Shown one piece after another: positions 8,648 through 20,057 of a stretch of DNA of 64,000 nucleotides. The notes below the pieces were generated by a model, which was given only the letters and a program-made list of their open reading frames with translations, was not told the origin of the DNA and did no database searches. The translations under genes and the position numbers were made by a program. This stretch comes from Pseudomonas sp. G34 (GTDB lineage Bacteria > Pseudomonadota > Gammaproteobacteria > Pseudomonadales > Pseudomonadaceae). Each line of letters starts with the position of its first letter. Position 1 is the first letter of the stretch. Where the stretch lies: NCBI RefSeq assembly GCF_031119625.1, contig NZ_JAVHZV010000009.1, positions 186,001-250,000 of the forward strand. Reading direction: 5' to 3'.

Positions 8648-8799
8648 GGGTGGCTCGCGATTGGTAACGATTTGGCCCCCGATTGTAACTATCCGCGAGG
8701 ATGGCTGTCAGTGTTTCGACCGCTGCAGATTGCCGACCCCTGGCTGGGTCGTCATAATGTAGCCCCTTTTTTCAGCCCCTACATGTGGAAGGTATTGCC

Positions 8800-10248
8800 G
8801 TGACTCAGAAGCCCGACCAGTGTCTTGGTGAATGGATTGACCGTGAAGCTCTCGCCGAGGCGATGATTCCGCTGATTGGTCAGCTGTACCGCAACAACAA
8901 CGTGGTGCTGTCGATCCATGGCCGCAGCCTGATCAACCGCTCGGTCATCGAGATTCTCAAGGCGCATCGCTTCGCCCGTCACCGTCAGGCTGATCAGGAT
9001 GGCCTGGCCGTTCATGATTCCTACGCCGTGCTCAAGGCCATGAGCGAGCTCAAGCTGGGCGCTGCGTCCGTCGACCTGGGCAAGATGGTCGGCAAGTTCA
9101 AGGCTGAAGGTAACGGCCGCAGCATCGAGCAGTTCGTCAAGGACGAGCTGGCCGACGTCGCCAACCAGCAGAACGCGTCGCCACGCAAGGGCACCGACGT
9201 TGTCCTTTATGGTTTCGGCCGTATCGGTCGTCTGCTGGCACGCATCCTGATCGAGCACACCGGTGGCGGCGACGGCCTGCGTCTGCGCGCCATCGTCGTG
9301 CGCAAGGGCGCCGAGAACGACCTGGTCAAGCGCGCCAGCCTGCTGCGCCGCGACTCGGTGCACGGCAAGTTCAATGGCACCATCACCATTGATGAAGAGA
9401 ACAGCACCCTGACCGCCAACGGCAACCTGATCCAGGTGATCTACGCCAAGGACCCGTCGGCCATCGACTACACCCAGTACGGCATCAAGGATGCGCTGCT
9501 GGTCGACAACACCGGGGTATGGCGTGATGCCGACGGCCTCGGCCAGCACCTCAAGTGCCCGGGCGTCGACCGCGTGATCCTGACCGCACCGGGCAAGGGC
9601 GCGCTGAAGAACATCGTGCATGGCATCAACCATGGCGAAATCACTGCCGATGACAAGATCATCTCGGCCGCCTCTTGCACCACCAACGCCATCGTGCCGG
9701 TGCTCAAGGCGGTCAATGACCAGTACGGCATCGTCAATGGTCACGTCGAGACCGTCCACTCGTACACCAACGACCAGAACCTGATCGACAACTTCCACAA
9801 GGGCAGCCGTCGTGGCCGTAGCGCCGCGCTGAACATGGTCATCACCGAAACCGGTGCGGCCACTGCTGCTGCCAAGGCGCTGCCGGTGCTCAAGGGCAAG
9901 CTGACCGGCAACGCGATTCGCGTGCCGACGCCGAACGTGTCGATGGCGATTCTCAACCTGAACCTGGAGAAGGCCTGCAGCCGCGAAGAAATCAACGAGT
10001 ACCTGCGCCAGATGGCCATGCACTCGGACCTGCAGAAGCAGATCGATTTCGTCAGTTCCCAGGAAGTGGTGTCCACCGACTTCGTCGGCTCGCGTCACGC
10101 TGGCGTGGTCGATGCCGAAGCCACCATCGCCAACGACAACCGCGTCGTGCTGTACGTCTGGTACGACAACGAGTTTGGCTACAGCTGCCAGGTGATTCGC
10201 GTGATGGAAGAAATGGCCGGGGTCAACCCGCCTGCGTTCCCGCGCTGA
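8800..10248 (+). CDS. gap: Long-form glyceraldehyde-3-phosphate dehydrogenase (PA3001-like)
   Basis: A 482-residue GAPDH. The first ~130 residues are an extension not found in classical ~335-residue enzymes. The Rossmann motif YGFGRIGR is at 137-144, the catalytic cysteine motif SAASCTTNAIVPVLK has Cys293, and the C-terminal end carries WYDNEFGYSCQV. The GTG at 8800 follows GGAAGG at the right distance; an upstream in-frame start at 8785 lies on the RBS side and is unlikely. It interconverts GAP and 1,3-bisphosphoglycerate; the cofactor preference and the role of the extension cannot be read from the sequence. It stands alone between mfd and the nqr operon. Confidence 0.93.
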   Translation: MTQKPDQCLGEWIDREALAEAMIPLIGQLYRNNNVVLSIHGRSLINRSVIEILKAHRFARHRQADQDGLAVHDSYAVLKAMSELKLGAASVDLGKMVGKFKAEGNGRSIEQFVKDELADVANQQNASPRKGTDVVLYGFGRIGRLLARILIEHTGGGDGLRLRAIVVRKGAENDLVKRASLLRRDSVHGKFNGTITIDEENSTLTANGNLIQVIYAKDPSAIDYTQYGIKDALLVDNTGVWRDADGLGQHLKCPGVDRVILTAPGKGALKNIVHGINHGEITADDKIISAASCTTNAIVPVLKAVNDQYGIVNGHVETVHSYTNDQNLIDNFHKGSRRGRSAALNMVITETGAATAAAKALPVLKGKLTGNAIRVPTPNVSMAILNLNLEKACSREEINEYLRQMAMHSDLQKQIDFVSSQEVVSTDFVGSRHAGVVDAEATIANDNRVVLYVWYDNEFGYSCQVIRVMEEMAGVNPPAFPR

Positions 10249-10300
10249 CATCGGCTCGGTCGCGGTCGAGCAACTCGGCCGGTGATCGTGCAGCTTGATC

Positions 10301-10328
10301 GATGCCTTCGTCCCTGGACGGGGGCATC

Positions 10329-10336
<8 letters not shown>
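10301..10336 (+). terminator. Terminator after gap
   Basis: GATGCC-TT-CGTCC and GGACG-GG-GGCATC form an interrupted 11-bp stem with a 2-nt loop, followed by GTCGTTTT. It lies 53 nt behind the GAPDH stop. Confidence 0.65.
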
Positions 10337-11978
<1,642 letters not shown>

Positions 11979-11981
11979 CTC

Positions 11982-13193
11982 GTGGGTATTCGTGCATTCC
12001 TCGACAAGATCGAGCACAACTTCGAGAAGGGCGGCAAGTACGAGAAGTGGTACGCGCTCTACGAAGCCGTGGACACCTTCTTCTATCGCCCCGCCAGCGT
12101 CACCAAGACCACCGCCCATGTGCGTGACGGCATCGACCTCAAACGCATCATGATCACCGTCTGGGCCTGTACCTTTCCGGCCATGTTCTTCGGCATGTGG
12201 AACACCGGTTACCAGGCCAACCTGATCTTCGCCCAGAACCCCGAGCTGCTGGCGGCGCAGGATGGCTGGCGCTTCGGGCTGATCGGCTCGCTGGCGGGCT
12301 TCGACCCCAACAGCCTGTGGGACAACTTCATCCAGGGGGCGGCCTACTTCCTGCCCGTGTATGCGGTGACCTTCATCGTCGGTGGCTTCTGGGAGGTGCT
12401 GTTCGCCTCCATCCGTCGCCACGAGGTCAACGAAGGCTTCTTCGTCACCTCCGTGCTGTTCGCCCTGATTCTGCCGCCCAGCATTCCGCTGTGGCAGGTG
12501 GCCCTGGGCATCAGCTTCGGCGTGGTGATCGGCAAGGAAGTGTTCGGCGGTACCGGCAAGAACTTCCTCAACCCGGCGCTGACCGGCCGTGCCTTCCTGT
12601 TCTTCGCCTACCCGGCGCAGATGTCCGGTGACGCGGTGTGGACGGCGGTGGACGGTTTTGCCGGCGCCACCTCGTTGAGCCTGGCCTCCTCGGGCGGCAT
12701 CGACAACGTCATCAACAATGGCGTGACCTGGATGGACGCCTTCATCGGCACCATGCATGGCTCGATCGGCGAGACCAGCACCCTGGCCATTCTGATCGGT
12801 GGTGCGGTGCTGCTGTTCACCAAGATCGCCTCCTGGCGCATCGTCAGCGGTGTGATGATCGGCATGATCGGCCTGAGCACCCTGTTCAATGCCATCGGTT
12901 CCGAGACCAACCCGATGTTCGCCATGCCGTGGTACTGGCACCTGGTGGTCGGCGGTTTCGCCTTCGGCATGATCTTCATGGCCACCGATCCGGTTTCGGC
13001 ATCGATGACCAATACCGGCAAATGGATCTTCGGCATTCTCATCGGTGTGATGGTGGTGCTGATTCGTGTCGTCAACCCGGCGTTCCCCGAGGGCATGATG
13101 CTGGCGATCCTGTTTGCCAATCTGTTCGCACCGCTGATCGACCATTTCGTCGTACAGGCCAATATCAAGCGGAGGCTGGCACGCAATGTCTAG
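11982..13193 (+). CDS. nqrB: Na+-NQR subunit B (covalent FMN)
   Basis: A 403-residue integral membrane subunit with about ten hydrophobic segments. It starts at a GTG (11982) preceded by AAGGAGG. The covalent FMN site is expected at the threonine of a (S/T)GAT-type motif; here it reads [10 protein letters not shown]. NqrB carries riboflavin and FMN and is the quinone-reducing, Na+-moving part. It overlaps nqrC by 8 nt, indicating translational coupling. Confidence 0.96.
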   Translation: MGIRAFLDKIEHNFEKGGKYEKWYALYEAVDTFFYRPASVTKTTAHVRDGIDLKRIMITVWACTFPAMFFGMWNTGYQANLIFAQNPELLAAQDGWRFGLIGSLAGFDPNSLWDNFIQGAAYFLPVYAVTFIVGGFWEVLFASIRRHEVNEGFFVTSVLFALILPPSIPLWQVALGISFGVVIGKEVFGGTGKNFLNPALTGRAFLFFAYPAQMSGDAVWTAVDGFAGATSLSLASSGGIDNVINNGVTWMDAFIGTMHGSIGETSTLAILIGGAVLLFTKIASWRIVSGVMIGMIGLSTLFNAIGSETNPMFAMPWYWHLVVGGFAFGMIFMATDPVSASMTNTGKWIFGILIGVMVVLIRVVNPAFPEGMMLAILFANLFAPLIDHFVVQANIKRRLARNV

Positions 13194-13974
13194 TCAAAAA
13201 GAATCCACCGCCCGCACGTTGCTCGTGGCGTTGCTGGTCTGTCTGGTTTGTTCGGTATTCGTGGCCGGTGCCGCGGTGGCGCTCAAGCCCACCCAGCTGG
13301 AAAACCGCCTGCTGGACAAGCAGCGCAGTATCCTGGCGATTGCCGGGCTGGGTAATCCGAACATGCCGGGCTCGGCGGTTCGCGCCATGTTCGAGACCAC
13401 CATCCAGGCGCGCCTGGTCGATCTGGAAACCGGCAAGTTCTCCGACAAGTTCGACCCGGTGACCTTCGAGCCCCTGGCAGCCGCCAAGGACCCTGAACTG
13501 TCGCGCCGTCTGTCGGCCAGCGAGGACATCGCCTCGATTCGTCGCCTGGAGCGCTACACCACTGTTTACATCGTGGAAAAGGACGGTCAGCTCGACACCG
13601 TGATCCTGCCGGTTCGCGGCTATGGCCTGTGGTCGACCCTGCATGGCTTCATCGCCCTCAAGGGCGATCTCAACACGGTGGTCGGCATGGGCTTCTATCA
13701 GCACGCCGAAACCCCCGGTCTGGGTGGCGAGGTCGACAATCCGAAATGGACCGGCCAATGGCCAGGCAAGAAGATTTACGATGAGAACGGCGAGCTGCAG
13801 ATTCAGGTCGTCAAGGGCAGCGTTAACCCGCAGAGCCCGGATGCGATTCACCAGGTCGACGGCCTGGCGGGCGCCACACTAACCGGTAACGGCGTGGATC
13901 ATCTGCTCAAGTTCTGGCTCGGCCAGGACGGTCTTGGTCCGTTTATCGCTAACCTGCGCGCAGGGGAGGCTTGA
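13186..13974 (+). CDS. nqrC: Na+-NQR subunit C (covalent FMN)
   Basis: A 262-residue protein with one N-terminal membrane segment (about 10-32, [20 protein letters not shown]) and a periplasmic domain. The flavinylation motif near the C-terminus reads [20 protein letters not shown]; the threonine is the acceptor that ApbE, encoded four genes downstream, would modify. The nqrD start follows its stop within 2 nt. Confidence 0.96.
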   Translation: MSSQKESTARTLLVALLVCLVCSVFVAGAAVALKPTQLENRLLDKQRSILAIAGLGNPNMPGSAVRAMFETTIQARLVDLETGKFSDKFDPVTFEPLAAAKDPELSRRLSASEDIASIRRLERYTTVYIVEKDGQLDTVILPVRGYGLWSTLHGFIALKGDLNTVVGMGFYQHAETPGLGGEVDNPKWTGQWPGKKIYDENGELQIQVVKGSVNPQSPDAIHQVDGLAGATLTGNGVDHLLKFWLGQDGLGPFIANLRAGEA

Positions 13975-13975
13975 T

Positions 13976-14644
13976 ATGGCACAGCCAACTATCAAAGACG
14001 TATTGCTCAACCCGATTTTCAACAACAATCCGATCGGCCTGCAGATCCTCGGTATCTGCTCTGCGCTGGCGGTCACGTCGAACCTGAAGACCGCGCTGGT
14101 GATGTCGGTGGCGCTGACCCTGGTGACCGGGTTCTCCAACCTGTTCATCTCGATGATCCGCAGCCAGATCCCGGGCTCGATCCGCATGATCGTGCAGATG
14201 GTGATCATCGCCTCGCTGGTGATCCTGGTCGACCAGTTGCTCAAGGCCTTTGCCTTCAGCCTGTCCAAACAGTTGTCGGTGTTCGTCGGCCTGATCATCA
14301 CCAACTGTATCGTGATGGGCCGTGCCGAAGCCTTCGCCATGCAGAACCCACCGGTGCTGTCGTTCTTCGACGGTATCGGTAACGGTCTGGGCTACAGCGC
14401 CATGCTGATCGCCCTGGGCATCATCCGTGAGCTGTTCGGCGCCGGCAAACTGATGGGCTACACCATCATTCCGGTGGTCAACGACGGTGGCTGGTACCAG
14501 CCCAACGGCATGCTGCTGCTGCCGCCTTCGGCGTTCTTCCTGATCGGCCTGTTCATCTGGGGCATCCGGGTATGGAAAACCGACCAGGTCGAGAAGCAAG
14601 ACTTCAAGATGGCGCCTCAGGTTTCCAATAAGGAGGCCTACTGA
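13976..14644 (+). CDS. nqrD: Na+-NQR subunit D
   Basis: A 222-residue polytopic membrane protein, about six helices, homologous to RnfE. Start [15 protein letters not shown] at 13976, preceded by GGGGAGG; a longer in-frame ORF from 13934 would run back into nqrC. NqrD and NqrE together are known to hold an intramembrane 2Fe-2S centre; a conserved cysteine is visible in [11 protein letters not shown] and one in [11 protein letters not shown]. Its stop overlaps the nqrE ATG by 1 nt. Confidence 0.96.
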   Translation: MAQPTIKDVLLNPIFNNNPIGLQILGICSALAVTSNLKTALVMSVALTLVTGFSNLFISMIRSQIPGSIRMIVQMVIIASLVILVDQLLKAFAFSLSKQLSVFVGLIITNCIVMGRAEAFAMQNPPVLSFFDGIGNGLGYSAMLIALGIIRELFGAGKLMGYTIIPVVNDGGWYQPNGMLLLPPSAFFLIGLFIWGIRVWKTDQVEKQDFKMAPQVSNKEAY

Positions 14645-15252
14645 TGGAACATTACATCAGCCTGTTCGTGCGGGCGGTGTTCGTCGAGAACATGGCCCTG
14701 GCGTTCTTCCTGGGCATGTGTACCTTCATCGCCATCTCCAAGAAGGTGGAAACCGCCATCGGTCTGGGCGTGGCCGTTATCGTGGTGCTCGGCATCACCA
14801 TGCCGGTCAACAACCTGATCTACGCCAACCTGCTCAAGGACGGCGCGCTGGCCTGGGCCGGCCTGCCGGACGTGGACCTGAGCTTCCTGGGCCTGTTGAC
14901 CTTCATCGGGGTGATCGCGGCCATCGTGCAGATCCTGGAAATGACCCTGGACAAGTACGTACCCGCGCTCTACAACGCGCTGGGTGTGTTCCTGCCATTG
15001 ATCACCGTGAACTGCGCCATCATGGGTGGCTCGCTGTTCATGGTCGAGCGCGACTACAACCTGGCCGAGAGCACGGTCTATGGCGTGGGTGCCGGGGTCT
15101 CCTGGGCGCTGGCCATCGCCGCGTTGGCCGGTATTCGCGAAAAGCTCAAGTACAGTGACGTGCCGGCGGGTCTGCAAGGGCTGGGCATCACGTTTATCAC
15201 CATCGGTCTCATGTCGCTGGGCTTCATGTCCTTCTCCGGCGTGCAGCTTTAA
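14644..15252 (+). CDS. nqrE: Na+-NQR subunit E
   Basis: A 202-residue polytopic membrane subunit (RnfA homologue). [18 protein letters not shown] and [15 protein letters not shown] hold the two conserved cysteines paired with those of NqrD around the intramembrane cluster. Length and order fit Na+-NQR. The ATG overlaps the nqrD stop (TGATG). Confidence 0.96.
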   Translation: MEHYISLFVRAVFVENMALAFFLGMCTFIAISKKVETAIGLGVAVIVVLGITMPVNNLIYANLLKDGALAWAGLPDVDLSFLGLLTFIGVIAAIVQILEMTLDKYVPALYNALGVFLPLITVNCAIMGGSLFMVERDYNLAESTVYGVGAGVSWALAIAALAGIREKLKYSDVPAGLQGLGITFITIGLMSLGFMSFSGVQL

Positions 15253-15267
15253 GGGTGGGATGAAGGG

Positions 15268-16491
15268 ATGAATTACGAAGTATTTATCGCGATCGGCATG
15301 TTCACCGGCATCGTCCTGGCGCTGGTGCTGATCATCATGGCGGCACGCGCCAAGCTGGTCTCCAGCGGCGACGTGAACATCGAAATCAACGGCGAAAAGA
15401 CCATCACGGTGCCGGCGGGCGGCAAGCTGCTGCAGACGCTGGCGGCCAACAACATCTTCCTCTCGTCCGCCTGTGGCGGCGGTGGCACCTGCGCGCAGTG
15501 CAAGTGCATCATCGAGGAGGGCGGCGGCGAGATGCTGTCTACCGAGGAATCGCACTTCACCAAGCGCGAGGCTCGCGAGGGCTGGCGCCTGTCCTGCCAG
15601 GCTTCGGTCAAGCAGGACATGAAGATCGAAGTGCCCGAAGAGGTGTTCGGCGTCAAGAAGTGGGAGTGCACCGTCGAGTCCAACCCCAACGTGGCGACCT
15701 TCATCAAGGAGCTCACGCTGCGTCTGCCGGAAGGCGAGAACGTCGACTTCCGCGCCGGTGGCTACGTGCAGCTGGAGTGCCCGCCCCACGAAGTGCACTA
15801 CAAGGACTTCGACATCCAGGAGGAGTATCGCGGCGACTGGGACAAGTTCAACCAGTGGAAGTACGTGTCCAAGGTCAACGAGACGGTGATTCGTGCCTAC
15901 TCCATGGCCAATTACCCGGAAGAGCGCGGCCTGGTCAAGTTCAACATCCGTATCGCCTCGCCACCACCGGGCAAGGATCATCTGCCGCCCGGCCAGATGT
16001 CGTCCTATGTGTTCAGCCTCAAGCCCGGTGACAAGATCACCGTGTACGGACCCTTCGGTGAGTTCTTCGCCAAGGATACCGACGCCGAGATGATCTTCAT
16101 CGGCGGTGGTGCCGGCATGGCGCCGATGCGCTCGCACATCTTCGACCAGCTCAAGCGCCTGAAGTCGACCCGCAAGATCAGCTTCTGGTACGGCGCGCGT
16201 TCCATGCGCGAATCCTTCTACAACGAGGAATACGACCAGCTGCAGGCCGAGAACCCGAACTTCCAGTGGCACCTGGCGCTGTCCGACCCGCAGCCGGAAG
16301 ACAACTGGACGGGCCTCACCGGCTTCATCCACAACGTGCTCTACGAGAACTACCTCAAGGATCACCCGGCACCGGAAGACTGCGAGTTCTACATGTGTGG
16401 TCCACCCATGATGAACGCCGCCGTGATCAAGATGCTCACCGACCTGGGTGTGGAGTCGGAGAACATCCTGCTCGACGACTTCGGCGGTTAA
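15268..16491 (+). CDS. nqrF: Na+-NQR subunit F (NADH dehydrogenase, 2Fe-2S/FAD)
   Basis: A 407-residue electron-input subunit. One N-terminal membrane anchor (about 3-25), a ferredoxin domain with the 2Fe-2S cysteines in [14 protein letters not shown] and a later [10 protein letters not shown], then the FAD domain ([11 protein letters not shown]) and the NADH domain ([12 protein letters not shown], and the C-terminal [13 protein letters not shown]). NADH electrons enter here. apbE follows 2 nt behind the stop. Confidence 0.97.
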   Translation: MNYEVFIAIGMFTGIVLALVLIIMAARAKLVSSGDVNIEINGEKTITVPAGGKLLQTLAANNIFLSSACGGGGTCAQCKCIIEEGGGEMLSTEESHFTKREAREGWRLSCQASVKQDMKIEVPEEVFGVKKWECTVESNPNVATFIKELTLRLPEGENVDFRAGGYVQLECPPHEVHYKDFDIQEEYRGDWDKFNQWKYVSKVNETVIRAYSMANYPEERGLVKFNIRIASPPPGKDHLPPGQMSSYVFSLKPGDKITVYGPFGEFFAKDTDAEMIFIGGGAGMAPMRSHIFDQLKRLKSTRKISFWYGARSMRESFYNEEYDQLQAENPNFQWHLALSDPQPEDNWTGLTGFIHNVLYENYLKDHPAPEDCEFYMCGPPMMNAAVIKMLTDLGVESENILLDDFGG

Positions 16492-16493
16492 GC

Positions 16494-17519
16494 ATGAGGT
16501 TAGCGGTACTCCAGCCCGTTATCGCTGTCGCCCTGGCGGCAGCCCTAACGGGCTGCTTGCATTCAGACAAGATCGAAAGCTTTGGCGGCCCGACCATGGG
16601 CAGCACCTATTCGGTGAAATACGTACGGGCCGAAGGGGTCGCCCCCAAGGCCGAACTGCAGGCGGCGACCGAGGCGATTCTCGCCGAGGTCGACGAGCAG
16701 ATGTCCACGTACCGGGCCGACTCGGCGATCGAGATCTTCAACCGTGCCCCGGCGGGCAACTGCCAGGACATGCCGAACGGCGTGCTGGAGCTGGTCGCCG
16801 CGGGCAATCGCCTGCACGAGGATAGTGGCGGTGCCTTCGACCTGACCCTGGAACCGCTGCTCGACCTCTGGGGCTTCGGGCCCAAGGGCAAGGGCGAGGC
16901 GGTGCCCAGCGACGAGCAGTTGGCGCAGGTGCGCCAGCGCGTGGGGCAGGGGCATCTGCGCATCGACGGCCAGCGCCTGTGCAAGGACGCCGACGTGCAG
17001 GTCGACTTCAACAGCATCGCCGCCGGCTACGCGGTCGACAGGATCATCGCCCGCCTCGGTGAGCTCGGCGTGCGCAGCTATCTGGTGGAAGCCACCGGTG
17101 AGCTCAAGGCGGCGGGGCGCAAGCCCGACGGCAGCCACTGGCGCATCGGTCTGGAGGCGCCGCGTGACGATGAGCGCGTGGCCCAGCGGATTCTGCAGCT
17201 CGACGGCTACGGCATTTCGACCTCTGGCGACTACCGCAACTACTTCGAAGAGAACGGTCAGCGCTATTCCCACACCCTGGATCCAGGTAGCGGCAGGCCG
17301 GTCAATCACAAGTTGGCAGCGGTAACCGTGGCAGATCCATCGACCCTTCGCGCCGATGGCTTGTCCACTCTATTGATGGTGCTCGGGCCTGAAGCAGGCA
17401 AGCTGTTCGCCGAGCGGCATCAGATTGCGGCATTTTTCGTGACCCGCGAAGGCGAGGGTTTCGTCACAGAAAGTACGCCTCAATTCGAGCAGCTATTCGC
17501 TGCGGGAGAAGAGCAATGA
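16494..17519 (+). CDS. apbE: FAD:protein FMN transferase ApbE (lipoprotein)
   Basis: A 341-residue ApbE. The signal peptide ends in a lipobox, ALTGC, with Cys21 or thereabouts, so the enzyme is anchored on the periplasmic side. Motifs GGPTMGSTYSVKY, DFNSIAAGYAVDRI, EATGELKAAG and the C-terminal SHTLDPGSGRPV are typical. It attaches FMN from FAD to threonines of NqrB and NqrC, which fits its place in the nqr operon. Start at 16494; the longer ORF from 16266 is out-of-frame overlap with nqrF. Confidence 0.95.
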   Translation: MRLAVLQPVIAVALAAALTGCLHSDKIESFGGPTMGSTYSVKYVRAEGVAPKAELQAATEAILAEVDEQMSTYRADSAIEIFNRAPAGNCQDMPNGVLELVAAGNRLHEDSGGAFDLTLEPLLDLWGFGPKGKGEAVPSDEQLAQVRQRVGQGHLRIDGQRLCKDADVQVDFNSIAAGYAVDRIIARLGELGVRSYLVEATGELKAAGRKPDGSHWRIGLEAPRDDERVAQRILQLDGYGISTSGDYRNYFEENGQRYSHTLDPGSGRPVNHKLAAVTVADPSTLRADGLSTLLMVLGPEAGKLFAERHQIAAFFVTREGEGFVTESTPQFEQLFAAGEEQ

Positions 17520-17755
17520 CAATGACATTCTTGATCGTATTCATGGTCATGGCGCTGGTGGTGGCCATGATGGCCGTCGGTGTAATGGCCGGCCGCAAGC
17601 CCATCGCCGGTTCCTGTGGCGGCATCGCCAACCTGGGGATCGAAAAGGAATGCTCGATCTGCGGCGGTGACCGCCAGAAGTGCGAGGAAGTCAGCGGCGA
17701 TCCGCAGGACGCCGGCGACGCGGGCGTGCAGCGCTTCGACCCGAACAAGCGCTGA
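17516..17755 (+). CDS. nqrM: Na+-NQR maturation protein NqrM
   Basis: A 79-residue protein with one N-terminal membrane helix (about 4-26) followed by four conserved cysteines in SCGGIANLG and CSICGGDRQKC. NqrM is known to be needed for insertion of iron into the NqrD/E site. It overlaps apbE by 4 nt (ATGA) and is the last gene of the nqr cluster. Confidence 0.94.
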   Translation: MTMTFLIVFMVMALVVAMMAVGVMAGRKPIAGSCGGIANLGIEKECSICGGDRQKCEEVSGDPQDAGDAGVQRFDPNKR

Positions 17756-17881
17756 TCGCCAATCGGCGTTGGGGGCGTTACCCTAGGCGCCTTTGCAACA
17801 CGTTGCGTGCCAGGCCGCCTGTTCGGCCTGGTTCTGCCGATAACGCGCGATAAGCGTTACGGCGTGATCTGAGGAGTAAAC

Positions 17882-19276
17882 ATGGCGGTCTACAACTACG
17901 ATGTCGTGGTATTGGGTTCCGGCCCGGCGGGTGAAGGGGCGGCGATGAACGCGGCCAAGGCCGGCCGCAAGGTGGCGGTGGTCGACGACCGTCGCGAAGT
18001 GGGCGGCAACTGCACCCACCTGGGCACCATCCCGTCCAAGGCGCTGCGCCACTCGGTGCGGCAGATCATGCAGTTCAACACCAACCCCATGTTCCGCCAG
18101 ATCGGTGAGCCGCGCTGGTTCTCCTTCCCTGACGTGCTGAAAAGCGCCGAGCGGGTGATCGCCAAGCAGGTCACCTCGCGCACCGGCTACTACGCGCGCA
18201 ACCGTATCGACGTGTTCTTCGGTACCGGCAGCTTCGCCGACGAGCAGACCATCGAAGTGGTCTGCCCCAACGGCGTGGTGGAAACCCTGTCGGCCAAGCA
18301 GGTGATCATCGCCACCGGCTCGCGCCCGTATCGCCCGGCGGATGTCGACTTCAACCACCCGCGCGTCTATGACAGCGACACCATCCTGACCTTGAGCCAC
18401 ACCCCACGCCGCCTGATCATCTATGGCGCCGGGGTGATCGGCAGCGAATACGCCTCGATCTTCAGCGGCCTGGGCGTGCTGGTCGACCTGATCGACAACC
18501 GTGACCAGTTGCTGAGCTTCCTCGATTCGGAAATCTCCGACGCCCTGAGCTATCACCTGCGCAACAACAACGTGCTGATTCGCCACAACGAAGAGTACGA
18601 GCGCATCGAGGGCCTGGACAACGGCGTGATCCTGCACCTGAAGTCCGGCAAGAAGATCAAGGCCGATGCCCTGCTGTGGTGTAACGGCCGTACCGGCAAC
18701 ACCGACAAGCTGGGCCTGGAAAACATCGGCATCAACGTCAACAGCCGTGGCCAGGTGCAGGTCGACGAGCATTACCGCACCGAAGTCCCCAACATCTATG
18801 CTGCCGGCGACGTCATCGGCTGGCCGAGCCTGGCCAGTGCGGCGGCCGACCAGGGTCGTTCGGCGGCGGGCAGCATCGTCGACAACGGCAGTTGGCGGAT
18901 CGTCGACGACATCCCCACCGGCATCTACACCATTCCCGAAATCAGTTCGATCGGCAAGAACGAGCACGAGCTGACCAAGGCCAAGATCCCCTACGAAGTC
19001 GGCAAGGCGTTCTTCAAGAGCATGGCGCGGGCGCAGATCTCCCACGAGCCGGTGGGCATGCTGAAGATCCTCTTCCACCGCGAGACCCTGGAAGTGCTCG
19101 GCGTGCACTGCTTCGGTTACCAGGCCTCGGAGATCGTGCACATCGGCCAGGCGATCATGAACCAGAAGGGCGAGGCGAATACCCTCAAGTACTTCGTCAA
19201 CACCACCTTCAACTACCCGACCATGGCCGAGGCTTACCGGGTGGCAGCGTTCGACGGGCTCAACCGGCTTTTTTGA
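17882..19276 (+). CDS. sth: Soluble pyridine nucleotide transhydrogenase
   Basis: A 464-residue flavoprotein disulfide-reductase-fold enzyme that moves electrons between NADPH and NAD+. FAD motif [18 protein letters not shown] (about 8-25), second Rossmann motif [17 protein letters not shown] and the FAD-binding [13 protein letters not shown] are visible. The redox-active disulfide of related enzymes is replaced ([16 protein letters not shown]), as known for Sth. RBS GAGGAG lies 8 nt before the ATG. It follows the nqr genes after a 126-nt gap; both set the NADH pool. Confidence 0.97.
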   Translation: MAVYNYDVVVLGSGPAGEGAAMNAAKAGRKVAVVDDRREVGGNCTHLGTIPSKALRHSVRQIMQFNTNPMFRQIGEPRWFSFPDVLKSAERVIAKQVTSRTGYYARNRIDVFFGTGSFADEQTIEVVCPNGVVETLSAKQVIIATGSRPYRPADVDFNHPRVYDSDTILTLSHTPRRLIIYGAGVIGSEYASIFSGLGVLVDLIDNRDQLLSFLDSEISDALSYHLRNNNVLIRHNEEYERIEGLDNGVILHLKSGKKIKADALLWCNGRTGNTDKLGLENIGINVNSRGQVQVDEHYRTEVPNIYAAGDVIGWPSLASAAADQGRSAAGSIVDNGSWRIVDDIPTGIYTIPEISSIGKNEHELTKAKIPYEVGKAFFKSMARAQISHEPVGMLKILFHRETLEVLGVHCFGYQASEIVHIGQAIMNQKGEANTLKYFVNTTFNYPTMAEAYRVAAFDGLNRLF

Positions 19277-19374
19277 GCGGCTCCGGCCGGCGGCCTGAGC
19301 CGGTCGGGGATCCGTTCGCCGACTCCCGCGACTGGCGCTGGCCAAACCGCGAGAGCGTCTGAGCAGGCCAGAAG

Positions 19375-19403
19375 ACCGATCCCTTGTGGATCGGTTTTTT
19401 TAT
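19375..19403 (+). terminator. Rho-independent terminator after sth
   Basis: ACCGATCC, loop CTTGT, GGATCGGT, then seven T. Lies between convergent sth and the small kinase gene. Confidence 0.92.
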
Positions 19404-19422
19404 GGGCGGTGCCAGGTCGGTT

Positions 19423-19941
19423 TCAGCTGCGGGCTTGCAGAGAGGCCGCCACGTGCTCGCCAAGCAGCGCCAGTGCCGCCTGCACCGATAGCCGGGCGGT
19501 ATCGAGGGTCAATGGCGCATGCGCCCAGGGCTGGTACTCATGGGCCATGACCGATTGCCAGCCGGGTACCCGCAGCCCGGGCACGTCGCTGACTCTCGAC
19601 TCCACGCGCTGGCGATGCTGAGCGCTGTCCGAGCAGATGATCTGCACGTTCAACAGGGCGCATCCGGCCTTTGCTGCGGTGTCAGCCCAGGCCTGGCGGC
19701 TTTGCGCGACCGGGTTGACGCAATCGGCGATCACATGGCGGCCCGCCTTGAGGTTGTCCAGGGCAATGGGGTTGGCCACCTGGTAGCCGCTGGCGTCGAC
19801 GTCCTGCCTGAGCGCGCCACTGTTGCGCAATGCCTGCTCGATGCTGTCGATGCGCAGGTACACGGCCTTTAGATCAGCAGGCAGGGCTTTGGCGAGGGTG
19901 GTCTTGCCGGTGCCGGGCAGGCCACTGAAGACGATCAGCAT
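19423..19941 (-). CDS. P-loop AAA/kinase-type ATPase
   Basis: A 172-residue protein starting MLIVFSGLPGTGKTTLAKAL with a Walker A motif (GLPGTGKTT) at residues 6-14, like gluconate/shikimate-kinase-fold small-molecule kinases. ADCVNPVAQSRQAW is in the place of the substrate/lid region. The start at 19941 is taken because the upstream in-frame extension runs through a REP element. The substrate is unknown. It lies convergent with sth and is followed upstream by the glycerophosphodiesterase on the same strand. Confidence 0.75.
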   Translation of the reverse strand: MLIVFSGLPGTGKTTLAKALPADLKAVYLRIDSIEQALRNSGALRQDVDASGYQVANPIALDNLKAGRHVIADCVNPVAQSRQAWADTAAKAGCALLNVQIICSDSAQHRQRVESRVSDVPGLRVPGWQSVMAHEYQPWAHAPLTLDTARLSVQAALALLGEHVAASLQARS

Positions 19942-19979
19942 GTTCGATCCTTCTGATTCTTGAGCAGCACTCAGGCTTA

Positions 19980-20032
19980 TGTGGGAACGGGCCATGCCCG
20001 TGATTTCGCGCGCATGGCGCGCTCCCACATGT
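19980..20032. repeat. REP element (GTGGGAGC...GCTCCCAC type)
   Basis: GTGGGAACGGGCCATGCCCG and GCGCGCATGGCGCGCTCCCAC form a pair of hairpins in the gap before the kinase gene. A close relative is at 55439-55485. Typical Pseudomonas extragenic palindrome. Confidence 0.8.
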
Positions 20033-20057
20033 TGCATAAGTCACCGCGCTACTGCGC

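Noticed and set aside
5588..8803. 1071-codon ORF on the plus strand antisense to mfd
   Set aside because: It is a shadow frame of the GC-rich mfd gene. Its composition (His/Ala/Gly/Val-rich, no motifs) is typical of an antisense frame, and mfd is fully supported.
8779..10251. 490-codon minus-strand ORF covering the whole GAPDH gene
   Set aside because: Antisense frame kept open by third-position GC bias; no RBS and no recognisable motif.
14638..16365. 575-codon minus-strand ORF under nqrE-nqrF
   Set aside because: Shadow frame; no protein features.
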